Counted from the first letter of the stretch, positions 27,376 to 38,930 are shown. The stretch is DNA of 64,000 bases from Lentilitoribacter sp. Alg239-R112 (GCF_900537175.1 NZ_LS999833.1:496001-560000); one strand, 5' to 3'. Translations and numbers: made by a program. Notes: a model not told the origin generated them from the sequence alone.

Positions 27376-28440
27376 TTATGCCTCTTTCTCATCAGCTTCG
27401 AGTTCAATCGAGGCTGCGCCTGGTCCACGTGAATAATATTGTTCTAAATCTTGTTCAATTTTTTCTTTAAGGCCATTTCTGGCCATATCAAAGCCCATCT
27501 CAACCGCGGCAGCAAAGCCCTTGTCGCTTGCCCCGCCGTGGCTTTTCACTACGACACCATTAAACCCTAAAAAAACGCCACCATTTACGCGGCTGGGGTC
27601 CATTTTTTGGCGAAGTCGCACAAATGCTTGGCGCGCGAATAGATAACCGATCTTTGCCATAATCGTTGTCGACATTGCAGCACGGAGATATTCAGCTATC
27701 TGGCGGGCTGTTCCTTCGGCCGTTTTAAGTGCGATGTTGCCAGAAAAACCATCCGTGACCACGACATCTACCGTGCCACGACCTAAATCATCACCCTCTA
27801 CAAAACCAGCATATTCAAGGCCTGAAAAATCCGATTCACGAAGCAAAAGTCCTGCTTCTTTAATCTCTTCCTGGCCTTTAATTTCCTCAACGCCGATATT
27901 TAGCAAACCCACGGTTGGTTTTTCCACGCCAAACAATGCGCGTGCCATCGCGGCGCCCATGAGTGAAAAATCCAGCAGCTGCTGAACATCCGCATCCAAG
28001 TTTGCACCAACATCCAAAACAATGCTTTCACCCCGAAGTGTGGGCCAAATTGCAGCTATTGCTGGGCGCTCAATGCTAGCCATGGTGCGCAGACAAAACT
28101 TAGACATTGCCATTAATGCGCCTGTATTACCTGCCGAGATACAAACGTCTGCCTGACCCAGTTTTACGCACTCAATGGCCTGCCACATGGTGGAGCGTTT
28201 GCGCCCCTTACGAAGGGCTTGACTCGGCTTATCATCCATTTTCACAGCCATCTCGCAATTATGAAATTCCGAGACCGCTTTAACGTCTGGATATGCGTCA
28301 ATTATTGGCAGGCATTCATCTTCAAGGCCGAATAAAACAAACCGAATAGAAGGGTGACGTTTAAGTGCAATAGCCAGTCCGGGCACAATGACACTAGGTC
28401 CATGATCACCACCCATAAGATCCACCGAAATTGTGGTCAA
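27376..28440 (-). CDS. plsX: Phosphate acyltransferase PlsX
   Basis: A 354-residue peripheral enzyme making acyl-phosphate from acyl-ACP for phospholipid synthesis. Recognisable segments are [13 protein letters not shown] at the start, [12 protein letters not shown] (~100-112) and [15 protein letters not shown] (~230-244). Its acyl-phosphate is normally used by PlsY (not in window). It sits between the DUF177 gene and fabH. Confidence 0.97.
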   Translation of the reverse strand: MTTISVDLMGGDHGPSVIVPGLAIALKRHPSIRFVLFGLEDECLPIIDAYPDVKAVSEFHNCEMAVKMDDKPSQALRKGRKRSTMWQAIECVKLGQADVCISAGNTGALMAMSKFCLRTMASIERPAIAAIWPTLRGESIVLDVGANLDADVQQLLDFSLMGAAMARALFGVEKPTVGLLNIGVEEIKGQEEIKEAGLLLRESDFSGLEYAGFVEGDDLGRGTVDVVVTDGFSGNIALKTAEGTARQIAEYLRAAMSTTIMAKIGYLFARQAFVRLRQKMDPSRVNGGVFLGFNGVVVKSHGGASDKGFAAAVEMGFDMARNGLKEKIEQDLEQYYSRGPGAASIELEADEKEA

Positions 28441-28543
28441 TTGATTGCCCTTTACACTTAATCCGTCAAACTAAGCAGTTTTTACCGATTTTCCCATCAC
28501 ACACAACATGAAAGTATAATATATCGGCTATTTTGCTATTAAA

Positions 28544-29116
28544 TTACTCTAATTCACTCTTTATCGCGGCCAATGCTGCAAAAGGTGATGGTGGCGCATC
28601 ATCCTCAATGCTTCCGCTTTGAAATTTCTGGTCAATTTCTGCTTCCGGGTCACGGGGATATGGATCAATTGCCATCGCCGCAAATTCGCTTACGACTGCA
28701 GCAACATCAATTGTATTTCCACTAAACGTATCAGGAATATCTGGCCCATCGACGTCAATGATCAACTCTCCGTTTTGTATGTTATCCTGACGCGCAAGCT
28801 TTGACGTTTCGGGCACATAGAACGCAACAAAATCATCATTAATTTCGGTGTTGATTGGCTTTAAAGATACCACACAGTCCTGAATAAGCTTACCTTCAAA
28901 ATGACCTGATACGCGTACTCCATCTCGCTTCCAACGGCTCAGCTTTACATCGGCCTTGAGTGACGTTACGCCGATGACTTTCCAAAACTTTGCCAAGCCT
29001 TCAAGCTCTTTTCCATCCGCCTCAATAGTAATGGAAATCGGATTTGAGGATACATGTCCTACTTTAACTGGAAAGGTGAACGGCTGTTCCGCATCTGAAA
29101 TATTTTCTAAGTTCAA
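28544..29116 (-). CDS. DUF177 (YceD-like) protein
   Basis: A 190-residue acidic soluble protein. GHFEGKLIQDCVVSLKPINT in the middle and the acidic DPYPRDP segment near residue 155 fit DUF177. In E. coli and plants the family supports 23S rRNA accumulation; in Hyphomicrobiales it always precedes plsX, here without rpmF between them. 18 bases downstream of the CBP3-like gene. Confidence 0.9.
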   Translation of the reverse strand: MNLENISDAEQPFTFPVKVGHVSSNPISITIEADGKELEGLAKFWKVIGVTSLKADVKLSRWKRDGVRVSGHFEGKLIQDCVVSLKPINTEINDDFVAFYVPETSKLARQDNIQNGELIIDVDGPDIPDTFSGNTIDVAAVVSEFAAMAIDPYPRDPEAEIDQKFQSGSIEDDAPPSPFAALAAIKSELE

Positions 29117-29134
29117 AATTCTTGCCTTTTAAGG

Positions 29135-29704
29135 TTAGGTCACAGTATCGACATTGGGAACAGGGAACGAAAGTTTGGCTTTGATAATATCATCGGTGCC
29201 TGCATTTTTCAGCTCCTTATCAACTGACAGGACATGTCTGGCAAGATATTGCATGTCGGGCGTTTCATCAGCTTCATCCGAATGGATGTTTCTTGAAAAT
29301 GCTTCGGCCAGTTCTTTCAGATTATCATTATCGAGTGCCTTGCCATAATTTTCGGCTCGACCATAAAACATTCGGCCTAGTTTTTTCATCCGTTTGGGAA
29401 CGCCTGCATCACCGATGCCAAGTTCGCGAATAGAATGATCGATATCTTTAAAAAATTCCTCAACAACTTCCTGTGCGAGTTGCTTGACGCCCTCTGCCTC
29501 CTTATTGGAACCAACATTGTTTGTTGCCCGTAAATATAGTGTCATGAAGATAGATACCATGTTGAAACGGCCCATAACGGTGTCGGGTACATCAAACTCC
29601 TGATAGAATACTGGATTCCGAGCACTTTGTGTAATTGCCTCATATTGCGCATTGACCAAAGTCGCATTCGCTTTTTTTCGCCTAAAAAGATCAAGGATCA
29701 TCAA
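29135..29704 (-). CDS. Ubiquinol-cytochrome c chaperone (CBP3/UQCC1) family protein
   Basis: A 189-residue protein. VMGRFNMVSIFMTLYLRA (~43-60) followed by QEVVEEFFKDIDHSIRELG and GVPKRMKKLGRMFYGRAENY (~100-120) match the CBP3 domain, which in mitochondria assists cytochrome b maturation. The bacterial role is presumed similar. Divergent from bamE, as in related genomes. Confidence 0.9.
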   Translation of the reverse strand: MMILDLFRRKKANATLVNAQYEAITQSARNPVFYQEFDVPDTVMGRFNMVSIFMTLYLRATNNVGSNKEAEGVKQLAQEVVEEFFKDIDHSIRELGIGDAGVPKRMKKLGRMFYGRAENYGKALDNDNLKELAEAFSRNIHSDEADETPDMQYLARHVLSVDKELKNAGTDDIIKAKLSFPVPNVDTVT

Positions 29705-29813
29705 ATCGCCTTTTTACATAGGTGTAAGATAATCCACCTTGTACCAAATGAGAATCTTGTTCCACGATATCAATCTTAGAATCTAGATCCGATTTCAACT
29801 ACATAGGTATAAT

Positions 29814-29906
29814 TGGCAAAAAATGCCATAAAATTATCGCAACGTCCCGACAAAGCCTAAGGGAAATGTTGCATCTGTAGGAAAGCTAGTTTACCTGAAT
29901 AGGTAA
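29814..29906. promoter_or_regulatory. Two short inverted repeats between the CBP3-like gene and bamE
   Basis: TGGCA (29814-29818) and TGCCA (29824-29828) flank AAAAA. TTACCT (29891-29896) and AGGTAA (29901-29906) flank GAAT. Both lie in the divergent intergenic region; the second could be a bamE leader hairpin or an operator. Confidence 0.35.
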
Positions 29907-29940
29907 GCTGAGTTCGCTTAATTGTTTTGAGGAGGCGTTG

Positions 29941-30441
29941 TTGTTTCATCGTTTGGGAAATATGGGCCATCTAAAAGCCCTGTCACGTAAGAGTTCAATT
30001 ATTCTTATAGCCGCTATGACTGGCTTATCAGCCTGTAACAGTGCGCAAGTGCTTAATCAAGGATATGTACTGGATCAAGATGCAGTTGATGCGACACCTG
30101 TTGGCTCTAGTCGCGAACAAGTTCTTCTATCTTTGGGCACGCCATCGACGACGCAAAATTTTGATGCAGCTGAAACTTTCTATTATGTTTCTCAAAAACG
30201 CAAACGCGGGTTTGCTTTCCAAAAGCTTCGTATTGTTGATCAATCTATTTTGGCAGTTTATTTCGATGACGATGCGACCGTTAGCAATATTGCGAACTAC
30301 ACAATACAAGATGGAAAAGTCTTTGATATGATTTCGCGCACCACACCAACATCTGGTAAAGAGCGCGGCTTCCTTGCTGGTCTTCTTGCTGGCTTTAGTG
30401 ATGGGTCAACAAATCCTGGTGGGCTTCCAGGAGGCCTCTAG
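29941..30441 (+). CDS. bamE: Outer membrane assembly lipoprotein BamE (SmpA/OmlA)
   Basis: A ~166-residue lipoprotein. The signal ends MTGLSAC, with lipidated Cys near residue 32. The BamE domain includes VGSSREQVLLSLGTPSTT (~55-72) and a C-terminal glycine-rich tail. It is part of the Bam complex that inserts beta-barrel proteins. TTG start at 29941 is placed five bases after AGGAGG (29930-29935); TTG at 29938 is too close to it. Confidence 0.92.
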   Translation: MFHRLGNMGHLKALSRKSSIILIAAMTGLSACNSAQVLNQGYVLDQDAVDATPVGSSREQVLLSLGTPSTTQNFDAAETFYYVSQKRKRGFAFQKLRIVDQSILAVYFDDDATVSNIANYTIQDGKVFDMISRTTPTSGKERGFLAGLLAGFSDGSTNPGGLPGGL

Positions 30442-30493
30442 TCTGTTTGGGATGAGAGCAAAGATAGACTTTCATAAATAACACTGATCATAA

Positions 30494-30527
30494 AAAACCC
30501 CTCAGTTTTCACTGAGGGGTTTTATTT
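30494..30527. terminator. Bidirectional terminator between bamE and hppA
   Basis: A 13-bp perfect stem, AAAACCCCTCAGT (30494-30506) with ACTGAGGGGTTTT (30511-30523), around TTTC. T-runs follow on both strands. Confidence 0.93.
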
Positions 30528-30542
30528 TTGTTTACAGGCGCT

Positions 30543-32681
30543 TTAATGAGCCAAAATAGCAAGCAATAGCAATGCCATAATATTTGTGATCTTAATCGCC
30601 GGATTTACCGCAGGACCAGCAGTATCCTTGTAGGGATCACCAACCGTATCACCGGTCACAGATGCCTTATGTGCATCGCCACCTTTTTCGTGCAGCACGC
30701 CATCTTTGTCCGTGAAGCCATCTTCGAATGACTTTTTGGCATTATCCCATGCGCCACCACCCGATGTCATAGAAATCGCAACAAATAAACCATTAACAAT
30801 CACACCAAGAAGTGATGCGCCAAGGGCAGCAAAGGCAGATGCTTTTGAGCCAGAGATAAGCAAGACGCCAAAATAGACAAATAATGGCGCAAGCACTGGA
30901 AGTAGTGATGGTACGATCATTTCCTTGATCGCAGCTCTCGTCAGCATATCAACTGCACGACCATAATCAGGCTTTTCTGTTCCAGCCATAATGCCAGGTT
31001 TAGCTTTAAATTGGGCACGAACCTCGACCACAACAGCGCCTGCAGCACGGCCAACAGATGTCATTGCAATACCACCGAAGAGGTATGGAATAAGACCACC
31101 GAAGATCAGGCCAGCAACCACATATGGGTTGGATAGATCAAATGAGATCTCACCAACATCTGCAAAATAAGGGAACTGGGCTGAATTTGCGACAAAGAAG
31201 TCAAGGTCATTTGAATATGCGGCGAAGAGCACAAGTGCACCCAAACCAGCAGAACCAATAGCATAACCTTTCGTCACAGCCTTTGTTGTATTCCCAACAG
31301 CATCGAGCGCATCTGTTGCTTGTCGAACTTCCTTGGGAAGACCCGACATTTCAGCAATACCGCCAGCATTATCAGTCACGGGACCAAATGCATCCAGTGC
31401 AACGATCATTCCAGCAATACCGAGCATCGCTGTTACCGCAATACCGGTGCCATACAGACCACCAAATTGATATGTTGAAATGATACCACCCACAATAACA
31501 ATTGCTGGAAGAGCAGTTGATTCAAGCGATATGGCGATACCTTGGATCACATTTGTGCCATGCCCTGTCACAGATGCCTGCGAGATTGAATTCACCGGAC
31601 GTTTATCTGAAGCGGTATAATATTCAGTAATCACAACGATAAAACCGGTCACAATCAGACCGATAATACCACAAATGAACAGGTTCTGTCCGGTAATGGT
31701 TTTGCCAGCAACTTCGCCAATCTCACCCCAACCGATGGTTAAAGACGTTGCACCGCCCAATGTTACTATGGACAAGATGCCTGTTACAATCAGGCCCTTA
31801 TAAAGCGCGCCCATGATAGAACCATTCTGGCCAAGCTTCACAAAGAAAGTACCGACGATAGATGTAATGATTGAACCACCACAAATTGCAAGCGGATATA
31901 GCATTACAGAATCAAGAATATCCGAACCTGCAAAGAAAATTGCAGACAACACCATGGTCGCCACAACGGTCACAGCATAAGTTTCAAACAAGTCGGCTGC
32001 CATGCCTGCACAATCGCCAACATTATCACCCACATTATCAGCAATAGTTGCAGGATTACGTGGATCGTCTTCTGGAATACCTGCCTCCACTTTACCCACA
32101 AGATCGCCACCAACGTCAGCACCTTTTGTAAAGATACCACCGCCAAGACGCGCGAAAATAGAGATCAATGAAGCGCCAAAACCAAGAGCAACGAGTGCGT
32201 CAATAACGTCGCGACTTGCCGTACCAAGGCCCATGGGTCCGATGAGTACCCAATAGTAAACAGCAACACCAAGCAGGGCAAGACCAGCAACAAGCATGCC
32301 GGTGATCGCACCAGATTTAAATGCCACATCAAGACCGGCTGCCAAACTATTGGATGAAGCTTGCGCAGTACGGACATTGGCCCGAACAGAAACATGCATA
32401 CCAATAAAGCCAGCGACGCCGGACAAAACAGCCCCAATTAAGAAGCCAATAGCCGCGACCCACGTCAGCAAAACACCGACGAGAACGAATACTACAGCGC
32501 CCACAATGGCGATTGTTGTATATTGACGGTTTAGATATGCGGACGCACCTTCGCGGATATAACCAGCGATTTCCCGCATACGTTCATTGCCCTGATCTGC
32601 GGCAAGCACAGATTGGGTTGCCCAGAAAGCATAAGCAACTGCAAGCAAGCCACATATTATAACGATTAACAAGATATCCAT
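30543..32681 (-). CDS. hppA: Membrane-bound H+-translocating pyrophosphatase
   Basis: A 712-residue integral membrane enzyme with ~16 helices that couples pyrophosphate hydrolysis to proton pumping. The substrate site [20 protein letters not shown] and [12 protein letters not shown] are intact. GNTTKA (lysine at the position that is alanine in K+-dependent enzymes) marks the K+-independent H+ type. The start at 32681 is chosen because GGAGGGG lies just upstream; the longer ORF start at 32702 would run through this ribosome binding site. Confidence 0.97.
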   Translation of the reverse strand: MDILLIVIICGLLAVAYAFWATQSVLAADQGNERMREIAGYIREGASAYLNRQYTTIAIVGAVVFVLVGVLLTWVAAIGFLIGAVLSGVAGFIGMHVSVRANVRTAQASSNSLAAGLDVAFKSGAITGMLVAGLALLGVAVYYWVLIGPMGLGTASRDVIDALVALGFGASLISIFARLGGGIFTKGADVGGDLVGKVEAGIPEDDPRNPATIADNVGDNVGDCAGMAADLFETYAVTVVATMVLSAIFFAGSDILDSVMLYPLAICGGSIITSIVGTFFVKLGQNGSIMGALYKGLIVTGILSIVTLGGATSLTIGWGEIGEVAGKTITGQNLFICGIIGLIVTGFIVVITEYYTASDKRPVNSISQASVTGHGTNVIQGIAISLESTALPAIVIVGGIISTYQFGGLYGTGIAVTAMLGIAGMIVALDAFGPVTDNAGGIAEMSGLPKEVRQATDALDAVGNTTKAVTKGYAIGSAGLGALVLFAAYSNDLDFFVANSAQFPYFADVGEISFDLSNPYVVAGLIFGGLIPYLFGGIAMTSVGRAAGAVVVEVRAQFKAKPGIMAGTEKPDYGRAVDMLTRAAIKEMIVPSLLPVLAPLFVYFGVLLISGSKASAFAALGASLLGVIVNGLFVAISMTSGGGAWDNAKKSFEDGFTDKDGVLHEKGGDAHKASVTGDTVGDPYKDTAGPAVNPAIKITNIMALLLLAILAH

Positions 32682-32906
32682 ATTTGGTATCCCCTCCTCC
32701 ATGTTAAAATAACTGTATTCTTGAATTCCTATCTACATTTGACAAGCGTCCACCTCCTCGCAGGCGCTCATTCCGTGCGGCAGTCTTTGTTGCATGCGTC
32801 AAAAGGTCAAGTTTTAATGTAAATTTTCTTGTTAGGAACTGAGCAATAGCTCAAATTTTGGGCAAAACGATCAAAATATAAGGGAGTCATATAACTAATT
32901 TGAGAA

Positions 32907-34145
32907 TCATGCAGCACTTGCAGCCATACGACGTTCTCTTGAGGACTGAATGTAGAGCAACAAAATTGCCAATCCACAAACAGGCCACAGAATACCGGTC
33001 AATACATGCCAACCCCAAATATTGAGCACCTGACCGGAAGCTAGTGAGGCCATGGCGACAAGTGTAAAAAGTACTCCATCATGGAAACCCTGAACTTTGT
33101 TCTTCTCTGAATGTCTATAACACCCAGTCACCATAGATGTTGCACCAATGAAACCAAAGTTCCACCCCACGCCCAATAGAATGAGCGCTATCCAAAAATT
33201 CCAGAGTTCAATTCCGACAAATCCGACAGCCGCACCAACAATCATAATCAGTAGGCCAAACGCTGTGACACGTTCAGCACCAAAACGGGAGATAAATTTT
33301 CCGGTAAAGAAACTTGGCCCGTACATTGCTAATACGTGCCATTGAATTCCGAGCGTTGAATCATCCGGTGAAAAACCACAGAACATCATGGCAATAGGTG
33401 CGCCTGTCATCATAAATGTCATCATCGCAAATGAGACAACGCCTGAAAAAAGCGCAACCATGAATTTGGGCTGTGTGATAATCTCTTTAAGTGGTCGCGC
33501 TTGCTCGCCAGCAACAGTGCTGGCAACCGGATTATCATTTGGAATACGTAAAAATGTGAGAATGAATATCCCGATCAGAAGAACAGGTATAATGCCTGCA
33601 AAACTGCCCGCAAACGGAATAGGGTCAAAAAATGTTCGCCCCTGAATGGCCACTTGTGGCCCAATGACGGCAGCAAATATACCCCCCATTGCAACCCACG
33701 CAATCGCCTGAGGCTTAAATGCTGGAGGTGACCCATCAGCTGCGGCAAAGCGATATTGATTAGAATATGCCATTCCAATTCCAATTAGCACCAACCCGAC
33801 TGTTAGGAAAATAAAACTGCCATTCAAAATTGCCATTGTCGCGGATATTGCACCAACCATCCCGATAACGGCACCAGTTATAAAGCCTGTTCTGCGACCA
33901 ACGCGCTTCATGATAAAGGCTGCTAAAAATGCCCCCAGCGCCGCACCAACATTAAACCCCATGACCGGTAATGTTGCCCAGGATTTATCTTCATCGAGCA
34001 AATAATGTCCAGCCAATCCACCAGTTGCTACTGCTACAGGCGCAAGCGCACCGGTAAAGGCAATTGTGGCACTCAATATCAGCGTATTATATTTTGCTAA
34101 TGATAGAGCATCGGCGGCATCTGTTTGGGTGTTGCCAGTCATCAT
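32907..34145 (-). CDS. Major facilitator superfamily transporter
   Basis: A ~412-residue protein with 12 predicted helices. The first cytoplasmic loop has FIMKRVGRRTGFITG, a variant of the MFS motif A. A cytoplasmic central loop lies around residues 195-220. The substrate is unknown. ATG ATG occur in tandem at 34145 and 34142 after AAAGAGAAA; the ORF extends 15 codons further, without support. Confidence 0.88.
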   Translation of the reverse strand: MMTGNTQTDAADALSLAKYNTLILSATIAFTGALAPVAVATGGLAGHYLLDEDKSWATLPVMGFNVGAALGAFLAAFIMKRVGRRTGFITGAVIGMVGAISATMAILNGSFIFLTVGLVLIGIGMAYSNQYRFAAADGSPPAFKPQAIAWVAMGGIFAAVIGPQVAIQGRTFFDPIPFAGSFAGIIPVLLIGIFILTFLRIPNDNPVASTVAGEQARPLKEIITQPKFMVALFSGVVSFAMMTFMMTGAPIAMMFCGFSPDDSTLGIQWHVLAMYGPSFFTGKFISRFGAERVTAFGLLIMIVGAAVGFVGIELWNFWIALILLGVGWNFGFIGATSMVTGCYRHSEKNKVQGFHDGVLFTLVAMASLASGQVLNIWGWHVLTGILWPVCGLAILLLYIQSSRERRMAASAA

Positions 34146-34257
34146 TTTCTCTTTTCTGCATTGGGCGCCTATTGCAGCTTTGAGCAACAAAACCAGGCCA
34201 AAGAGATACTAATCCCAATTCCAGGCCAGAGTGTATGTGGTCATATGTCGCCGCGCT

Positions 34258-34743
34258 TTATTTACGCCAGCGCCGACCCAATCTGTCAAGCACAGCATTA
34301 ACCAATTTTGGCTCATCATCATCTTCAAAAAACGCAGATGCAACATCTACATATTCGTTGATAATAACCGCTGTTGGCACATCTTTTCGATCAACGAGTT
34401 CAAATGCGCCTGCCCGCAGGATAGCGCGCAACGTAGTGTCAATACGTGATAGGGGCCAGTCGTCTGTCAACACAGCATGAATTGCAGGGTCAAGTTCGCG
34501 TTGTTGTTCAACAACACCGGCAACGATGCGCTGAAACCAATCACCATCAGCATCGCGATATTGATCACCATCAATCTCGGTGCCCAGACGATTAGCTTTA
34601 AAATCTGCGACAACTTCACTCACGGCATCGCCTGATAAATCCAACTGGTAAAGCGCCTGTACAGCAGCCAGTCGTGCCGCACCGCGTTTATTGGCAGGCT
34701 TTACATCGTTTTCTGACTTCGGTGTTTTAGCTTCGTCATTCAT
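34258..34743 (-). CDS. nusB: Transcription antitermination factor NusB
   Basis: A 161-residue all-helical RNA-binding protein. [19 protein letters not shown] near the start and [20 protein letters not shown] (~110-130) are diagnostic. It binds boxA with NusE in rRNA antitermination. Overlaps the end of ribH by four bases (ATGA), so translation is coupled. Last gene of the glyA-nusB operon. Confidence 0.96.
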   Translation of the reverse strand: MNDEAKTPKSENDVKPANKRGAARLAAVQALYQLDLSGDAVSEVVADFKANRLGTEIDGDQYRDADGDWFQRIVAGVVEQQRELDPAIHAVLTDDWPLSRIDTTLRAILRAGAFELVDRKDVPTAVIINEYVDVASAFFEDDDEPKLVNAVLDRLGRRWRK

Positions 34744-35189
34744 GCAGAAAACTTCTCTTTCAATTTAATCATTTTAAGCGCGGCACGGGCAGCAAAACCG
34801 CCCTTATCCAACTCGCTTTTCTTCACACGGCGCCACGCTTGCTCAGCATTTTCTACCGTCATGATGCCATTACCCAATGCCAAAGATTCAGCGACTGATA
34901 ATTGCGTCAATCCACGAGCGGATTCATTGCAAACAATCTCAAAATGGTATGTCTCCCCGCGAATAACCATGCCAAGGGCTATAAACCCATCAAAATGGGT
35001 TCCATCATCATCCATGCCATCGAGTGCCATCGCGATGGCTGCTGGAATTTCGAGCGCTCCGTCAACTGTGATCACTTCATATGTTGCGCCTGCATCTTTG
35101 AGCGCATCAGTTGCGCCTTCTAGCAGCGCGTCGGCCATATCATCATAAAATCTTGCTTCAACAATCAGCAAGTGTGGTGCATCAGTCAT
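34740..35189 (-). CDS. ribH: 6,7-dimethyl-8-ribityllumazine synthase
   Basis: A 149-residue riboflavin enzyme joining the ribityl-pyrimidine and the dihydroxybutanone phosphate. Substrate-site segments are [11 protein letters not shown] (~43-53), [17 protein letters not shown] (~73-90) and [15 protein letters not shown]. No FMN riboswitch precedes it. 109 bases downstream of ribE. Confidence 0.96.
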   Translation of the reverse strand: MTDAPHLLIVEARFYDDMADALLEGATDALKDAGATYEVITVDGALEIPAAIAMALDGMDDDGTHFDGFIALGMVIRGETYHFEIVCNESARGLTQLSVAESLALGNGIMTVENAEQAWRRVKKSELDKGGFAARAALKMIKLKEKFSA

Positions 35190-35298
35190 CGAGACGAAAA
35201 CTCCATTTGTCGCGTTTAGCGATGTGTTTTGAATTGAGAACAGCTCAAACCATGCTTCTGTTCACGTGGCAAGTAAAATCTTAGCAATCGCAATAAGA

Positions 35299-35916
35299 TC
35301 AATCTCTATTCGTCATATGCTCGACCAATCTTGCAACATGTCGTGCAAGCTGATCAATTTCGATATTCACAAGATCGCCTACAATTCGCGTGCCCCACGT
35401 GGTTACGTCCTGTGTATGACGAATGATGAGAACATCAAAGATTGAACCATCGACTTCATTCACCGTCAATGATGTGCCATCCAGCGTGACCGAGCCTTTT
35501 GGAGAAATGAAGAGCGCAAGCTCATCTGGCGCTTTAAGTGTGAAACGTTTTGCATCACCCTCATCACTAATCTCGATAATTTCAGCGCGCGCATCCACAT
35601 GGCCAGATACCATATGCCCGCCAAGTTCATCACCCATTTTTAATGCGCGTTCAAGATTGATGCTCTCACCTGTTGTCCATGCGCCTATTGTCGTGAGGCG
35701 AAGCGCCTCTTCCCAAGCCTCAACTTTAAACCATCTTTCATTTGAACCAGCTTCGGGAAGCTCTGTCACGGTCAGACACGTTCCCGCACATGCAATTGAT
35801 GCACCAATGTCGATGGTTTCAGGATCGAAGCCTGTTTTGATCGTCAGCTCCAGACCAGAATTCAATTCTTTTATATCTGAAATTTCGCCAATATCCGTGA
35901 TGATACCTGTAAACAT
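35299..35916 (-). CDS. ribE: Riboflavin synthase, alpha subunit
   Basis: A 205-residue protein made of two lumazine-binding repeats (MFTGIITDIGEI at 1-12 and HMVSGHVDARAEI at ~100). It turns two lumazine molecules into riboflavin. SLTVNEVDG is the second-repeat signature. Start lies six bases after ribD. Some databases call the alpha-subunit gene ribC. Confidence 0.95.
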   Translation of the reverse strand: MFTGIITDIGEISDIKELNSGLELTIKTGFDPETIDIGASIACAGTCLTVTELPEAGSNERWFKVEAWEEALRLTTIGAWTTGESINLERALKMGDELGGHMVSGHVDARAEIIEISDEGDAKRFTLKAPDELALFISPKGSVTLDGTSLTVNEVDGSIFDVLIIRHTQDVTTWGTRIVGDLVNIEIDQLARHVARLVEHMTNRD

Positions 35917-35922
35917 GTTTGC

Positions 35923-37104
35923 TTATCCTTTGGCTCTATTCTTGACCCTATTCTGGGGTTCATACTCATACATGATATCCGAACCAAAAGTCAGCTGATT
36001 TTTAAGAACGAAATCATCGATATTCTGCGGTGAAATGGGTGCTTTAACTGCATCATTTATACCGACAAGATTTTTGTTAGATTGAAAAATCACCAAACGA
36101 TCAACAAGTCGAGCATCTAAAAATGATTTTGCAATCTGTGCTCCCCCTTCAACCAACAATGTTGAGATGCCTCTATCTGCGAGTTCTCCTACCATGTAGT
36201 ACAATTGTTGATCTTCACGAATATTCACCAAATCAAGAATAGAAACACCTTGGTTTTGCAGTGGTTGTAGGACCTCGTTTTTTGACTTTGTCGCAATAAT
36301 AGTGGAGGTTTTATCTGCTGTTTGTATCAGGTGAGACTTGGCAGAAATTTGCAGGCGCCTATCGAGAATAACACGCTTGGGAGATCTATCCGTCAGCCCA
36401 TTAAGGCGACATGTTAAACTCGGATCATCGTTGATGATCGTGCCGGAACCAACCAGAATTGCATCATTGATAGCACGTAGAATATGGACTTGAGCATTTG
36501 ATATATTGTTCGTAATTTTGACCTGCTCGCCGGAATGAGCACCCATAATACCATCTGCACTCATGGCCAATTTCAGTGTGATAAATGGTCGTTTTTTGGT
36601 GGTTCTTCTAAGGAAACCAGCCAAACCATATTCAGCATCTTTAGCCAAAACACCTGTAACAACATCAATACCAGCGGACCGCAAGGTCTCAAACCCCTTG
36701 CCTGATACACGCGTATCAGGGTCATTTGCGGCAACAACGACGCGTGTGATACCAGCTGAAATAAGTGCGTTTACACAAGGTGGTGTTTTGCCAAAATGCG
36801 AGCACGGTTCAAGTGTTACATATGCGCAAGCACCCTTTGCAAGATGACCAGCTTTGCCAAGTGCAATGACCTCGGCATGTGGCCTGCCGCCAATTTCAGT
36901 TACACCTTGGCCAACAATAATGGGAATACTATTCTCAAAACGAATAATAAGAGCAGCAACAGATGGATTTTCTGCAGTTAGCCCTTCGTGTTTACGCGCA
37001 AGACGAATGGCTGCGGCCATAAATCGTTCATCAAGGCGGGCTTGGGCTTGCGAGCTTATATCGCCCGCAATTTCTAATCGATCTGTTGGCGGATCAATCT
37101 TCAT
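35923..37104 (-). CDS. ribD: Bifunctional diaminohydroxyphosphoribosylaminopyrimidine deaminase / reductase
   Basis: A ~393-residue fused enzyme of riboflavin synthesis. The N-terminal deaminase carries [10 protein letters not shown] (H-A-E) and [15 protein letters not shown] (PC..C zinc ligands). The reductase domain follows from ~180 ([13 protein letters not shown]). Several ATGs are possible (37116, 37113, 37104); the one at 37104 gives an 11-base overlap with nrdR. The reductase tail is longer than usual and lysine-rich. Confidence 0.95.
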   Translation of the reverse strand: MKIDPPTDRLEIAGDISSQAQARLDERFMAAAIRLARKHEGLTAENPSVAALIIRFENSIPIIVGQGVTEIGGRPHAEVIALGKAGHLAKGACAYVTLEPCSHFGKTPPCVNALISAGITRVVVAANDPDTRVSGKGFETLRSAGIDVVTGVLAKDAEYGLAGFLRRTTKKRPFITLKLAMSADGIMGAHSGEQVKITNNISNAQVHILRAINDAILVGSGTIINDDPSLTCRLNGLTDRSPKRVILDRRLQISAKSHLIQTADKTSTIIATKSKNEVLQPLQNQGVSILDLVNIREDQQLYYMVGELADRGISTLLVEGGAQIAKSFLDARLVDRLVIFQSNKNLVGINDAVKAPISPQNIDDFVLKNQLTFGSDIMYEYEPQNRVKNRAKG

Positions 37105-37573
37105 CAACCGCATCACCAGCGATGCGCGCGCTCAATTGCGCGATAATTTTTTCGAAATCTTCTGCACCTGAGAAGTCCTGATAAACGGATGCATAGCGAA
37201 CAAAGCCAACATCATCTAAGGCTTTGAGTGCTTCAAGCACCAAAAGACCAATATTGTCAGTCTCAATCTCTGTTTCGCCAGAACTTTCAAGACGGCGCAC
37301 AATACCAGAAACGGCTCGATCAATACGATCACGATCAACAGGCCGTTTACGCAATGCAATATCAAAGGATTTTTGCAATTTTTCACGATCAAACGGGACT
37401 TTGCGCCCCGTTTTTTTCAAAACCTGTAAATCCCTAAGCTGGACACGTTCGAATGTGGTAAAACGACCACCGCAATCAGGGCAAATACGGCGACGACGGA
37501 TAGCCGCACCATCTTCTGCGGGACGTGAATCCTTCACCTGACTATCATGCGAAGAACAATAGGGACAACGCAT
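37094..37573 (-). CDS. nrdR: Transcriptional repressor NrdR
   Basis: A 159-residue repressor of ribonucleotide reductase genes. A zinc ribbon with C3, C6, C31 and C34 (MRCPYC...CPDCGG) is followed by an ATP-cone domain from ~49 ([16 protein letters not shown]). Lies three bases downstream of glyA and overlaps ribD. Confidence 0.97.
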   Translation of the reverse strand: MRCPYCSSHDSQVKDSRPAEDGAAIRRRRICPDCGGRFTTFERVQLRDLQVLKKTGRKVPFDREKLQKSFDIALRKRPVDRDRIDRAVSGIVRRLESSGETEIETDNIGLLVLEALKALDDVGFVRYASVYQDFSGAEDFEKIIAQLSARIAGDAVDED

Positions 37574-37576
37574 AAA

Positions 37577-38866
37577 TTAAGCCCCAGTATTTTCGTAGAT
37601 TGGGAATTTAGACGTTAATGCGATGACTTTTTCCTTCACCGCTTGCTCGGTAGCGGAATTGTCACCATCTGCACCAACAGCACTCAAGCCATTGACCACT
37701 TCAAGAATCAATTGACCTACTTCACGGAATTCAGCCGCTCCAAATCCGCGTGTTGTTGCAGCTGGTGTACCCAAACGAATGCCAGATGTCACAAATGGAG
37801 ATTGAGGATCATTCGGCACACCGTTTTTATTACATGTAATAAATGCGCGACCAAGTGCGGCTTCTGTTGCCTTACCAGTAACGCCTTTTGGCTGTAGATC
37901 CACCAGCATAAGGTGGGTATCAGTACCGCTAGAAATAATTTCCAGACCACCATCAACCAATGTTTGAGCAAGAACATTTGCGTTCTCTTTAACGTTGCCC
38001 ATGTAGGTTTTAAAATTATCACTCAAGGCTTCACCAAATGCAACTGCTTTACCTGCAATCACATGCATCAACGGACCGCCTTGAAGGCCGGGGAACACAG
38101 CAGAATTGATTTTCTTAGCAATTGCTTCGTCATTTGTGACTACCATGCCACCGCGAGGGCCGCGCAGTGTTTTATGCGTTGTCGTTGTTGCAACATGGGC
38201 GTGGGGGAACGGGCTCGGATGAAGGCCAGCAGCAACCAAGCCTGCAAAATGGGCCATATCAACCCAAAGAATTGCGCCAACTTTATCAGCGACCTCACGG
38301 AATTTCGCGAAATCAATCGTACGAGAATAAGCAGAACCACCAGCAACGATGATTGTCGGCTTATGTTCAAGCGCTAGAGCCTCCATTTGATCATAATCAA
38401 GAAGTCCAGTTTCCGCGACAACACCATATTGAACGGCATTGAACCATTTACCGGACATGTTTGGCTTTGCACCATGTGTTAGGTGTCCACCGGCATCAAG
38501 GCTCATGCCAAGAAGTGTATCACCAGGCTTTGCGAGCGCCAGCATTACCGCTTGATTTGCTTGTGAACCAGAATTTGGCTGCACATTGGCAAATTCACAT
38601 CCGAAAAGCTGTTTTGCGCGATCGATTGCTAGATTTTCAGCGATATCAACAAACTGACAACCACCATAATAACGTTTGCCAGGATAACCTTCGGCATATT
38701 TGTTTGTCATCACAGAGCCTTGCGCTTCCAGCACGGCTTTTGAAACGATATTTTCAGATGCGATGAGTTCAATCTCATGGCTCTGACGACCAAGCTCCTG
38801 CTCGATGGACTTGAAAATTTCAGGATCTTGATCTGCTAAAGATTTCGTGAAAAACGCATTCGTCAT
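37577..38866 (-). CDS. glyA: Serine hydroxymethyltransferase
   Basis: A 429-residue PLP enzyme linking serine/glycine with one-carbon folate. The PLP lysine is in [16 protein letters not shown]. The N-terminal half contains [14 protein letters not shown]. The start [10 protein letters not shown] (38866) is chosen by family length; the ORF runs 34 codons further upstream. First gene of the glyA-nrdR-ribD-ribE-ribH-nusB operon. Confidence 0.97.
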   Translation of the reverse strand: MTNAFFTKSLADQDPEIFKSIEQELGRQSHEIELIASENIVSKAVLEAQGSVMTNKYAEGYPGKRYYGGCQFVDIAENLAIDRAKQLFGCEFANVQPNSGSQANQAVMLALAKPGDTLLGMSLDAGGHLTHGAKPNMSGKWFNAVQYGVVAETGLLDYDQMEALALEHKPTIIVAGGSAYSRTIDFAKFREVADKVGAILWVDMAHFAGLVAAGLHPSPFPHAHVATTTTHKTLRGPRGGMVVTNDEAIAKKINSAVFPGLQGGPLMHVIAGKAVAFGEALSDNFKTYMGNVKENANVLAQTLVDGGLEIISSGTDTHLMLVDLQPKGVTGKATEAALGRAFITCNKNGVPNDPQSPFVTSGIRLGTPAATTRGFGAAEFREVGQLILEVVNGLSAVGADGDNSATEQAVKEKVIALTSKFPIYENTGA

Positions 38867-38905
38867 GGGAAGGTTACCTTTGCTCAATATGCGTGGAATG
38901 ACAGG

Positions 38906-38930
38906 ATTTGACGGCTGTTTAACGTCAAAT
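38906..38930. promoter_or_regulatory. 8-bp inverted repeat upstream of glyA
   Basis: ATTTGACG (38906-38913) and CGTCAAAT (38923-38930) are perfect complements with a 9-base centre, 40 bases upstream of the glyA start. Each arm also reads TTGACG on one strand, so the minus-strand copy may serve as a -35 element inside an operator. Confidence 0.45.

Noticed and set aside
34740..35298. FMN riboswitch upstream of ribH or ribE
   Set aside because: The conserved core of the FMN element is absent from the 109-base gap, and ribE follows ribD by six bases.
35423..35998. 191-codon ORF on the plus strand over ribE
   Set aside because: Antisense shadow of riboflavin synthase with serine-rich content and no family resemblance.
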